NCBI GenBank assembly: GCA_963701675.1
Contig: OY969623.1
Span: 1,426,001 to 1,490,000, forward strand
DNA: 64,000 bases
Direction of reading: 5' to 3'
From: G963701675 sp963701675
GTDB lineage: Bacteria > Planctomycetota > Planctomycetia > Gemmatales > Gemmataceae
The notes beneath the pieces were generated by a model. The model had not been told where the DNA came from. It searched no databases and saw only the letters and a program-made list of their open reading frames with translations. A program made the translations under genes and the position numbers. The number at the start of each line of letters is the position of its first letter. Within the stretch, counting starts at the first letter, position 1. Shown here one piece after another: positions 26,314 through 34,250 of this stretch.

Positions 26314-26838
26314 CTACTTGTTGGTCTCAGTTTGGGTGGTGTCGATGCCCAACTGCTTGGCGAGGGCCAAGGCTTTGTCGGTGTTGCTCAACACTTCCGT
26401 GAGCAGCGCGTCGAGCTTGTCGTTGCCTTCCATCTTGCTCAACATCTGCGTCAGCCGTTGTCGCATTCCGAGCAACTCTTTCAACGGTTCCACCTGTTCG
26501 GCGACACGGGCCGGCTCGAAATCGTCGATGTGCTTGAAATTCAGCTCGACGGCGAGTTTCGTGTCTTCCTCGGTAAGCCGGTTCTGCACTTTGAGGGCCA
26601 GTCGCGGCGCTTGCTTTTCCAGGACGCCGTTGAAGTTATCGCGATCGATGGGAACGAACTTGCGTTGCTTCATGGCCGGAAGCGCTTCCTCCGGTTGTGC
26701 CGAGAGATCGGCGAGCACGCCGACGACAAACGGAAGCTCCACCTTTTCCATGGCGCCGTTCGTCTCGACGTCGTAAGTGATCTGAACGCGAGGACGCCGC
26801 ACTCGGTCCAGTTTGTGTTGTAGACTCTCGCTTCCCAT
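26314..26838 (-). CDS. tssB: T6SS sheath protein TssB (VipA family)
   Basis: Small sheath subunit that pairs with TssC. The 174 residues contain VQITYDVETNGAMEKVELPF, VGVLADLSAQPEEALP, KQRKFVPIDRDNFNGVL and LPFVVG, all standard for the family, and a helical C-terminus (LLGMRQRLTQMLSKMEGNDK). A GGGAG precedes the ATG by 7 bases. It is separated from tssA by about 160 bp in which I see no gene. Confidence 0.96.
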   Translation of the reverse strand: MGSESLQHKLDRVRRPRVQITYDVETNGAMEKVELPFVVGVLADLSAQPEEALPAMKQRKFVPIDRDNFNGVLEKQAPRLALKVQNRLTEEDTKLAVELNFKHIDDFEPARVAEQVEPLKELLGMRQRLTQMLSKMEGNDKLDALLTEVLSNTDKALALAKQLGIDTTQTETNK

Positions 26839-26995
26839 GTGTCATCTCCCGAAAGAATGGCCTGAAGGCCGCGGCCGGCACCCACGGGCTGGCACGCCTA
26901 GTCGAGGCCCGTTTGATTCAAATGTAGCTCCCAAGCGCCTATCCGAAGGCTTATGCGTTTTTCCAGGCGAAGCCGGACAACCATTTTACCGCGCC

Positions 26996-28069
26996 CTACT
27001 CTTCCGACTGTTCGGGAGCGGGTTCCTCCTTTATACCGAGTTCCCGACTCAATTCCTGCAGCACCGTCGCATCGCGGATCAATGCCCGAATCATCTGATG
27101 AAACGGAAGCGGCCCCAGCTCAACGGCTCGATTCACCAAGTACGGCACCGGGCTGTGTGGCTCCAGGCGCTGCAGCGCGTCCGCCGCTTGCCTGAGTTGT
27201 AAGTAGATCGCATCGCGCGACCCGACCGATCGAAAGTCGGCCCCAGCGTCGGCGCTTGAACCAACGGCGCCGCCGGCAGCGACATCGACCGGTCGTTTCT
27301 TCCGCACGATTTCCTGAATCAAGGTGTCGCATTCCCTTAGGGCCTGTACCAGACTTGTCAGTCCGCTGACCCGATCGCGCAAATCCTGCGGCGCGGATGC
27401 AAACCGCGCCGACAGACTCTGGCTCAGTTTTTGCGACTCATCGACGCATCGAGCGACCTCGGCTGCGATCTCTTCACAATCCGATAACGGTGTCGCGTCG
27501 ACGACTTTTTGGAACTCCGCCCAACTAATCCGCCCGCGTGCATCCTGCGACTGCCGCCAATCAAGATAACTGTAATCCAGGTTTTTGTCTTTACCCCGAA
27601 TCAGTGCCGTCGACCGAATGCGATTGGGAAACAATGCCCCAGTGTCGGCGTCGTCGAGCCAGTTGAAGGGCGCGGCATACGGTTCGACATCGCCGTCTTC
27701 GACCGGCGGATTGAGCCGGTCCCAGCATTCATCCACGATTCGCCGCATCAGATGCAAGCCGTCGTGAAGCCCGCGAAACCCATGCAGAACGGTCAACGCC
27801 TCGGTGAGATGCGCGGCGACTTGAAGGTCTTTGTAGGGAGCGCGTAGCGCCTTCTCGGCCGCTTCCGTAATCTGTACCCAGTTCGGTTTTTTCGGAGGTT
27901 GCGCGTCCGGATCGTCTTTTCGGTCGTGCTTCAGTTGATCGCGAATGGCCAACCGGTGCTGCTTCAGGTCGTCGCGCTGGGAGTCGGTTAGAGTCGTAGC
28001 GTCACCATTGCCGGCAGAGGTACCGGCGGCGACCAACTCGTCGAACGAGACCAGCGCACCTGACGACAT
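26996..28069 (-). CDS. tssA: T6SS cap or baseplate protein TssA (ImpA N-terminal domain)
   Basis: Organises assembly of the tube and sheath at baseplate or distal end, depending on subfamily. The 357 residues carry the ImpA N-terminal signature in VAAHLTEALTVLHGFRGLHD and RIVDECWDRLNPPVED (about 100-145). The C-terminal third has helices and a final IRALIRDATVLQELSRELGI, so it looks like one of the shorter TssA classes. It is the first gene of the cluster, divergent from the ECF sigma gene across 244 bp. Confidence 0.88.
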   Translation of the reverse strand: MSSGALVSFDELVAAGTSAGNGDATTLTDSQRDDLKQHRLAIRDQLKHDRKDDPDAQPPKKPNWVQITEAAEKALRAPYKDLQVAAHLTEALTVLHGFRGLHDGLHLMRRIVDECWDRLNPPVEDGDVEPYAAPFNWLDDADTGALFPNRIRSTALIRGKDKNLDYSYLDWRQSQDARGRISWAEFQKVVDATPLSDCEEIAAEVARCVDESQKLSQSLSARFASAPQDLRDRVSGLTSLVQALRECDTLIQEIVRKKRPVDVAAGGAVGSSADAGADFRSVGSRDAIYLQLRQAADALQRLEPHSPVPYLVNRAVELGPLPFHQMIRALIRDATVLQELSRELGIKEEPAPEQSEE

Positions 28070-28313
28070 GCCGCACCTGAGTTAGGCGACTTCGCCCGGG
28101 GGACCGCACCGCTGGAAAGCGGCGGGGGTGGACGGAATGTGTGCATTCTCCGGGACAGGCCGACTATGCTCTCATAATTACCCTATCCATTCACAACCGG
28201 CAAGGATAATTCGCTCATCCTCGGCCTTCGAACGGGTGGCGTCGTCCGGATATGTCAGTTGTTAGAATAAGGATGAACTCGTATTCTCACGGTAACAGCT
28301 ACGGATTACTTCA

Positions 28314-28901
28314 ATGTCTGATTCCCTTGATGATCGGGCGCTTCTCGAACTATGTCGTGCCGGCAATGAAACGGCCGCACGCCAGATTTTCGACCGCTAC
28401 GTGGAACGGCTGCTCGCCCTGGCCCGCCGTCGCATCAGCCAGCGCCTCGCCGGTCGGGTTGATCCGGAAGACTGCGTTCAATCCGCTCTGCGCACGTTCT
28501 TTCACCGTGCCAAGGAGGGAAAGTTCGTCATCACGGAGCAGGACGATGTCGCCAAACTGTTGATGCGAATTACCGTTCACAAGACACTTCGACAAGTCGC
28601 CTTCCATCAGGCAGATAAGCGTGACGCGGGCGCCGAACTCGGCCAAGGCGCTCATGCGCAGAAGCGATGGGAACAACTCCTGGACGAGGAGCCAACCGCA
28701 GAGCACGCCGTGGCGTTCATGGATCAACTCGAGACGTTCTTCAATCATCTCCGGCCGCAGGAACGCCAGATTCTTGAACTCCGCCTCCAGGGGTTCAGCA
28801 ACGACGACATCGCCGAAAAGCTCGGAATCTACGACCGCAAGATCCGCCGGGTTTTTGAACGAATCCGCAGTCTGGCGGAACAGGAAGGTTTGGTGGAGTA
28901 A
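28314..28901 (+). CDS. ECF-type RNA polymerase sigma factor
   Basis: A 195-residue sigma-70 family protein. Region 2 covers about 20-65 (DRYVERLLALARRRIS, VDPEDCVQSALRTFF), and region 4 about 140-190 (LRPQERQILELRLQGFSNDD, IAEKLGIYDRKIRRVFERIR) with a helix-turn-helix. There is no region 3 and no fused anti-sigma domain. No anti-sigma gene is next to it. It is divergent from tssA, so control of the T6SS is plausible but not shown; many planctomycete ECF factors are linked to Ser/Thr kinases, and a double kinase sits at the other end of the locus. Confidence 0.9.
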   Translation: MSDSLDDRALLELCRAGNETAARQIFDRYVERLLALARRRISQRLAGRVDPEDCVQSALRTFFHRAKEGKFVITEQDDVAKLLMRITVHKTLRQVAFHQADKRDAGAELGQGAHAQKRWEQLLDEEPTAEHAVAFMDQLETFFNHLRPQERQILELRLQGFSNDDIAEKLGIYDRKIRRVFERIRSLAEQEGLVE

Positions 28902-29078
28902 CTTCGCAAATTACCCAACTTTACGAAGGCTCAGGGCGCTAAGCCAAAAGCGGCCGCGCCTGCAAATTTGATCCATCTTCTCATGCAGTTCCCTGCGAAA
29001 CGCCGATAACGTCGTTAGAACGCGCACATTCGTTACAGCCGATACACTTGACGCGATCAGGGCGAAGCAGGGTTTGCC

Positions 29079-30418
29079 ATGAGAATCAGGACTATCGCCG
29101 TACTGGTTGGATTTCTCGCGGCGGTTAGCATGGCGCGCGGGCAAGAAAATCGTTCGGACGACAAACCATCGGCGCCGCGCAGCAACCAAGTTCCCCGGCC
29201 GACACCGCGGGAGCGGCAGGCGCCGCAGGAGCGGCGGGGGCAGCCGACGCGAGCGCCCCACCGACCTCTCGGTCGGACCCCACCCAACCATCGGTTGCAC
29301 TGCCGGACGGCGTCAGTCCGTACGAATACATGAGTTACGGCGCTCACTGGTCGACGTTTTTCGAGTTCCTTTTCTGGTGGAATACGAACGGACCCGACTT
29401 TCCGCCCTTGGTCGGCACCGGATCGGGCGGCCTATTGGGTTTTGGCGAGTACTCGCTAGCCGGCGGCGTCGGATCTGGAATCGACTTCGAAGGAAATCTG
29501 GGTATTCGGTTTACTCTCGCCTACTGGTGCGATCATTGCCGAACGATGGGCTGGGATATGAGCGTACTGACGGTCCCCGAGTTTCAGCATGTCTTTCGAA
29601 CCGACGAATGTCCCGTAATCGGCAGGCAATTCTGCGATGCATTCACAGGTCAGGAATCCTCGTTGCTCGTCGCTTTTCCCGGCATCGCCACCGGAAATTT
29701 GGAAATCGTGGCGGGCACGCAAACGTGGGGCATCGAAACCAATGTCTATGCGAACATAATCGATGATCCGGTCATCGACGCCTTCCGGCTCGACGTGAGT
29801 CTCGGTTTCCGATACCTGGCATTACAGGAGAATCTCAATATCGGCAGCGTGACGAGTTTCTTTCGCACACCGATTCCGGACGAATTCGCCCCGTTTTTGG
29901 GCGACACGATTCAGGTGTACGACAGCTTCTTGAACCGCAATCAGTTCTACGGGCCTCAGCTTGGCCTGGTCTACACGGTGTTTGGAGAGGTCGGCGACTT
30001 GGAAATTCGCGGTAAGCTGGCGTTTGGCCGAACGCACCAAACTAACATGATCAACGGAACTCAGCTCCGCACGGATATCAGCGGACAGACGACGCTTACC
30101 TCCGGCGGCCTTTTGGCGCAGCCGACCAACATCGGCACTCACACCAAGGACATGTTCACGGTCGTTCCGGAGCTCACCAGCACGATGCGACTGAAGCTCT
30201 GCGACAATCTTTTCGTGACTCTCGGCGGAACCTTTATCTTTTGGAACCGCACGATTCGACCGGGAGACAACATTGACCGAAATGTCGATCTCAATCAGTT
30301 GGCCAACTTCGGCACGACCGGACCGATTCAGAGTGCAGTGGGCCGGCCTGGCGTGACGTTCAACCAGTCCAACTACACCATTTACGGAATGAACATCGGC
30401 ATCGAATTCAAGTGGTAG
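29079..30418 (+). CDS. BBP7-like outer-membrane beta-barrel protein, signal peptide and barrel in different frames
   Basis: The barrel part (from 29330 if an in-frame ATG is required) has FFEFLFWWNTNGPDFPPLVG, repeated GSGGLLGFGEYSLAGG-like glycine segments and a C-terminal NYTIYGMNIGIEFKW ending in an aromatic residue, as in the BBP7 family of planctomycete outer-membrane proteins. Upstream in the same frame lies a GAAGAAGAA linker that opens at a TAG near 29126 and has no start. A good signal peptide (MRIRTIAVLVGFLAAVSMAR) starts at 29079 but in another frame. A single-base loss between about 29130 and 29230 would explain this. Function is unknown; surface barrel proteins of this type are abundant in planctomycetes. 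Confidence 0.75.
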
Positions 30419-30426
30419 GCGGCACA

Positions 30427-30454
30427 AAGCCCACGGATTGCAACCCGTGGGCTT
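30427..30454. terminator. Hairpin between convergent genes
   Basis: A perfect 10-bp stem (AAGCCCACGG / CCGTGGGCTT) with an 8-base loop, between the stop codons of the barrel gene and the next minus-strand gene. T runs are weak on both strands, so termination is likely but not certain. Confidence 0.6.
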
Positions 30455-30464
30455 CGCAAAATCG

Positions 30465-31247
30465 TCATTTCTCAGGCTTTTTCGCCTTATCCGCCAGCTT
30501 TTGGATGTCTTCGGGCAGTTTGAACTTTTCGTCCGGGATCTTGGTATTGTGCTCGACCTTGTCGAGTGAAATCACGATTTCGTTCGTCAGCACTTTCTGT
30601 TTGATTTTGGACGGCATCGTGATTCCGTCTACCTTTCGGTGTTCCACGACGTTGGCTTCAATGTCGACATCGCCAAACTGGGTTTTCTCCTTGGTGACGG
30701 TTTTGGTCACCAGCCCCGTCGCTTTGTCGTAGAACTGAGTTTCCACCGCTCCTTCTTTCGGAGTCATTTCCACTTTGTAGCATTCCTTGCCGTCGATTTT
30801 CTCAATGCCTTTGCACTCGGCTTTGGTGTAGTACTTCCGCCAGTTCACATCGCCGTCGAGAGCGTGGCGGCGGAGATAGCTCGATCTTTCCACGCCTTCC
30901 TTGATGCGCGGGCCGTTCGTCGTGGAGTTTTCCCAAACAACCTCGCCATTGGTCCCCTCTTCGGCCTTGGTGATTCCAGGAATCTCCGATTCCGAATAGA
31001 CCTTGTTCGGCATCGCCTGGTATATCGTCACTTTGCCTTTGATGTTCAACGCCGGAATCTCGATCGTCCCGGAAGCGACCCGGCTTGTGACTTTGGCGTA
31101 CGCATCCTTTCCGCCGGTGACCTCAATATACTTGTCGAGAATTTCCTCACCTTTGGGCAGATCCTGAGCATGCGACTGGACCCCGAGGATTAGCATCAAT
31201 CCAATGACGCCGACCGTTCCAACTAAACGATTCGTGAGTGTGTTCAT
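30465..31247 (-). CDS. Periplasmic LolA-like protein of unknown function
   Basis: A 260-residue protein with a signal peptide (about 1-27, VGVIGLMLILGVQSHA). The mature part starts LPKGEEILDKYIEVTGGKDA, a start common in periplasmic proteins of LolA/LppX-like fold, followed by long beta-rich stretches (IEIPALNIKGKVTIYQAMPN, YKVEMTPKEGAVETQFYDKA) and a lysine-rich tail. Such proteins are often described as outer-membrane lipoprotein-sorting-like, but substrate and role are unknown. It lies just downstream of an S41 protease gene on the same strand and may belong to its operon. Confidence 0.65.
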   Translation of the reverse strand: MNTLTNRLVGTVGVIGLMLILGVQSHAQDLPKGEEILDKYIEVTGGKDAYAKVTSRVASGTIEIPALNIKGKVTIYQAMPNKVYSESEIPGITKAEEGTNGEVVWENSTTNGPRIKEGVERSSYLRRHALDGDVNWRKYYTKAECKGIEKIDGKECYKVEMTPKEGAVETQFYDKATGLVTKTVTKEKTQFGDVDIEANVVEHRKVDGITMPSKIKQKVLTNEIVISLDKVEHNTKIPDEKFKLPEDIQKLADKAKKPEK

Positions 31248-31280
31248 TGCTCCTCCTATGTGACGTTGAAATCCAATGGT

Positions 31281-32609
31281 CTATGGCGTTTTCTTCTTCT
31301 GTTGTTCGATCCACGCGACGGCCGCGTCGAGAACCGGATCTTTCCCAGCCAATAGTGACTGACGATCCGGCCGCACCTCCACGTCCGGCCTTACGCCCTC
31401 GCCTTCCAACCGTTTGCCGCTGGACGACACGTAGTCGGCGATAGCATACTGAAAACCGTCGCCGCTCGGGAGCTTCTCAACTTGCGAGGGCAACGCGGCG
31501 CCGGCGGTATTGGTTCCGAACACGCGAGCCCGCTTCAAGTCCTGAAGCCCTCCCGCGAGAATCTCCGACGTCGAAACCGAAAGTCCGTCGACCAAAATAG
31601 CCAGCGGCCCGGTGAACGTCTCCAGCCGTGGGTTTAAGACAAAATGCAAAGGGCCCGTGCGGGTTTTCATCGTCCCGAGTGCGCAGTCGGAACGGTCGAC
31701 GAACCATCCACCCATACCAACGCCCAGGAATCCAATCCCTCCCGGATTGCCTCGGAGGTCAAGTATGAACCCATCCGCTTGAAGATTCTGCTTCACCGCT
31801 TTCTCGAATGCCTTCATGACATTTTCTGGATCAAAGAATGCGGTAAGCCGAAAGTACGCGATGTTCGGGTCAATCTTTCGAGACTCATGGTGAACGTACA
31901 TTGCGGGCAGGTTGCCGAACTGTGCCGCTACGCCGCGCGGTTTGACCAATGGAATCTCTAGCGTCTCATCCTTGCCGTCGCCATTACGGAAGACAACGCC
32001 GAGCTTGTCTCCTTCATTGCCGCGAAGTCGCGCGCGCACGGCGCGAGCTAACTGAAAATCCAACTCTCGTTTGCCTTTGTAGGTGGCGGCGATATTCTCG
32101 AGGGTCGGCCCGAGGTCTTGACCATCGATTCGAAGAACCTGCCATCCCAGTTTTACGCCGGCCTTCTCCGCCGGCAGCCCTTGCTCGACTTCCGTTACCA
32201 GCGCGTCGCCCTGCACCACACGGATGTCGAAACCGGGAACACCGCGGCCACTCCGTGTCTTGCCCGATGCATTGGTGAGTTCGGAGTACGCGCCCCCCGG
32301 AATAATCTGGAAATGCGACTGACCCAGCTTGTCGATCATGCGGGCCATAGCCGACCGGCTCTCGGCACTGCTCTGCGCTTTTTCCACCAACGGCCGATGC
32401 TCGTCGTAGGCCGCCTTCCAATCGACGCCGCCAAGTTTCGGATCCCAGTGTTTATCGCGTATCGTACGCCAGACATAGTCAAAGGAATCCAGGTATTGTT
32501 TTCGCTGCTCCTCGGTGATTGCCGGCGCCTGAGCACACGCCGGTCGAACCGGGTAAAGGCAGGCGACGACGGCAATCAACAACCGCATTCGAAACTTGAG
32601 TCGGTTCAT
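31281..32609 (-). CDS. Periplasmic S41 family serine protease
   Basis: A tail-specific or tricorn-core type protease of 442 residues. It has a signal peptide (about 1-26), a helical region, a PDZ-like segment around 130-170 (VTEVEQGLPAEKAGVKLGWQ, VLRIDGQDL) and the S41 catalytic domain with FILDLRGNPGGIGFLG and LVDGLSVSTSEILAGGLQDL; the nucleophile serine is expected in STSE. The ATG overlaps the stop of the propeller gene by 4 bases (ATGA), so the two are co-translated. Substrates are unknown. Confidence 0.9.
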   Translation of the reverse strand: MNRLKFRMRLLIAVVACLYPVRPACAQAPAITEEQRKQYLDSFDYVWRTIRDKHWDPKLGGVDWKAAYDEHRPLVEKAQSSAESRSAMARMIDKLGQSHFQIIPGGAYSELTNASGKTRSGRGVPGFDIRVVQGDALVTEVEQGLPAEKAGVKLGWQVLRIDGQDLGPTLENIAATYKGKRELDFQLARAVRARLRGNEGDKLGVVFRNGDGKDETLEIPLVKPRGVAAQFGNLPAMYVHHESRKIDPNIAYFRLTAFFDPENVMKAFEKAVKQNLQADGFILDLRGNPGGIGFLGVGMGGWFVDRSDCALGTMKTRTGPLHFVLNPRLETFTGPLAILVDGLSVSTSEILAGGLQDLKRARVFGTNTAGAALPSQVEKLPSGDGFQYAIADYVSSSGKRLEGEGVRPDVEVRPDRQSLLAGKDPVLDAAVAWIEQQKKKTP

Positions 32610-33630
32610 ACGGTATTCGTTCCTTGACTGTGGTCCACGTTTTTCGGGGCTTCGGGGCTTTTCTTCACCTGGATTTGGATTTTGATCCCTTTGGTTCGCT
32701 CATCGGGCACATATAGCTCGCCGCCATCCTCCATAGGGATGCGTTCGCCATCTTCGAAACGAAGCGATGCCGAACCGTCGGGCTCAATGGTGATCTCGCG
32801 AACCCGGCCCTGCATTTGCCGCCAATCCGATCCGTTGCGCCAGTAGACCACCTGTTGAGCGTCACCGACCGGCGCAGTGAGCAGCGGGACGCCCGAGTTG
32901 TTCTCCAAGGACGCAACCACGGCATCGGTGCGATCGCCGTCGATCGAGATCCACCGCTTGCCGTTCCAGCGCACAATGGGCGGCGGAGCGTCGTTCTTGC
33001 GCGTCCAATCGCCCACGCTGAACCGTTTGGACCCGTGGCAATCTCCGTCACCATGCCCGGGACCTCATGCCAGCAAAATCCCTCAAGCACGCGAAAGACT
33101 TCGTGTCGCGCATTGACAATCCAGGGTCCGCCGATTTCGTCGACAGCAACGCGCTTGGCGTGTCCGGGGAACTTCTCCCATCCGCGATCGTGCCAATGCA
33201 GGAGTGGATAACCGTCCGCCGTTTCGTCCTCCGGTGGACCGAGCGCCCACGCCGATCCGTCGGTGCCGAATGCGATGTCGACAAGCCGGCCCGGCATTTG
33301 ACGCCATTCATCGCCATCGGGAAGACGGTAGAGCGTATGCGACGGCGTCACAATCCACGGTACACCGTTTGGCGCCACCGCAATCCTCGTCGCGGCGCCT
33401 CTTACCGCTTGCCAGGAAGTGCCCGTCCAGTTGTAAATCGGCGAGCCATTTGAGTCACCCTCGCCGCAGAGCCCCAAAGCATAGACGGCGCCGTTGGCGC
33501 CGATGGATATTTCGCTGAATTGGCCGGGCAGTGGCTCCCATCGGTTGCCGACACGGCGACACACCTGGTGTTCGCGATTCACAATCCACGGTTTGTCGGT
33601 CGGGTCGACGGCTATTCGTACGGCATGCAT
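32606..33630 (-). CDS. Tectonin-type beta-propeller protein, frameshifted
   Basis: Three clear tectonin/tachylectin-like repeats appear: KPWIVNREHQVCRRVGNRWE with ISIGANGAVYALG; VPWIVTPSHTLYRLPDG with IAFGTDGSAWALG; and GPWIVNARHEVFRVLEG with IATGPNGSAWAIG. After the third, near 33010, the frame leaves the family pattern (RARTTLRRP), while another frame continues with WTRKNDAPPPIVRWNGKRW, matching how earlier repeats continue (YPLLHWHDRGW). One base seems to be missing there. The second part runs to 32606 and overlaps the S41 protease start. No signal peptide is seen. The role is unknown; propellers of this type bind proteins or glycans. Confidence 0.75.
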
Positions 33631-33747
33631 CAGGGACTCGATTTACCTTTCTCTGAGCGATCCAGAGTCTCGCGGAGACCTTCTATTTCATAATACAACA
33701 CAGCGGTAAGCAATCGCTTCGTTATCATACGGCGTTGGAATGAAACG

Positions 33748-34239
33748 ATGCATAAACCGTCTCAAACGCATGCAGAGATTTCGCTGTTGTTGCGGATACT
33801 GGACGAAGCGTACGAAAAGCGCGCGTGGCATGGCGCCAATCTCCGTGGATCGCTTCGCGGACTGAGCGCCTTGGAAGCCAGTTGGCGGCCACGGGCCGAT
33901 CGGCATTCCATTGCCGATATTACCGTTCACGCCGCGTATTGGAAGTACGCGGTCAGACGGCGGCTGCGAGGCGACAAGCGCGGGTCATTCCCGATCAAGG
34001 GAAGCAATTGGTTCGCCTTGCCGGAACTCCTGACCGAGAAGGAATGGCGGCAATATCTGGCGTTATTGGATAGTGAGCATCGCGAACTCCGAGCGGCGAT
34101 CGTGGATTTACCACACGCCATGCTGCACCGAACACCGGCGGAAAGCAAGGTGAGCAACTCGACGCTAATCTACGGCATCGCAGCACACGACCTTTATCAC
34201 ACCGGGCAGGTCCAAATATTGAAAAGGCTGCAACGCTAG
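33748..34239 (+). CDS. DinB-like metal-dependent four-helix protein
   Basis: A 163-residue DinB-superfamily protein. Histidines that would form the metal site are visible in ITVHAAYWKYAV and IAAHDLYHTGQVQIL, spaced as in DinB/YfiT proteins. Members include thiol-dependent transferases (bacillithiol or mycothiol S-transferases) and stress proteins, so the substrate cannot be named. The gene lies 11 bp before the gamma-glutamyltransferase gene and probably shares its transcript, an interesting pairing since both families deal with low-molecular-weight thiols. Confidence 0.85.
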   Translation: MHKPSQTHAEISLLLRILDEAYEKRAWHGANLRGSLRGLSALEASWRPRADRHSIADITVHAAYWKYAVRRRLRGDKRGSFPIKGSNWFALPELLTEKEWRQYLALLDSEHRELRAAIVDLPHAMLHRTPAESKVSNSTLIYGIAAHDLYHTGQVQILKRLQR

Positions 34240-34250
34240 AAAGGAGACCG

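Noticed and set aside
16851..28069. Extracellular contractile injection system or phage tail instead of T6SS
   Set aside because: ClpV, Hcp, TagJ and TssF/TssG are T6SS-specific, and no phage tube, tape-measure or eCIS ATPase genes are seen.
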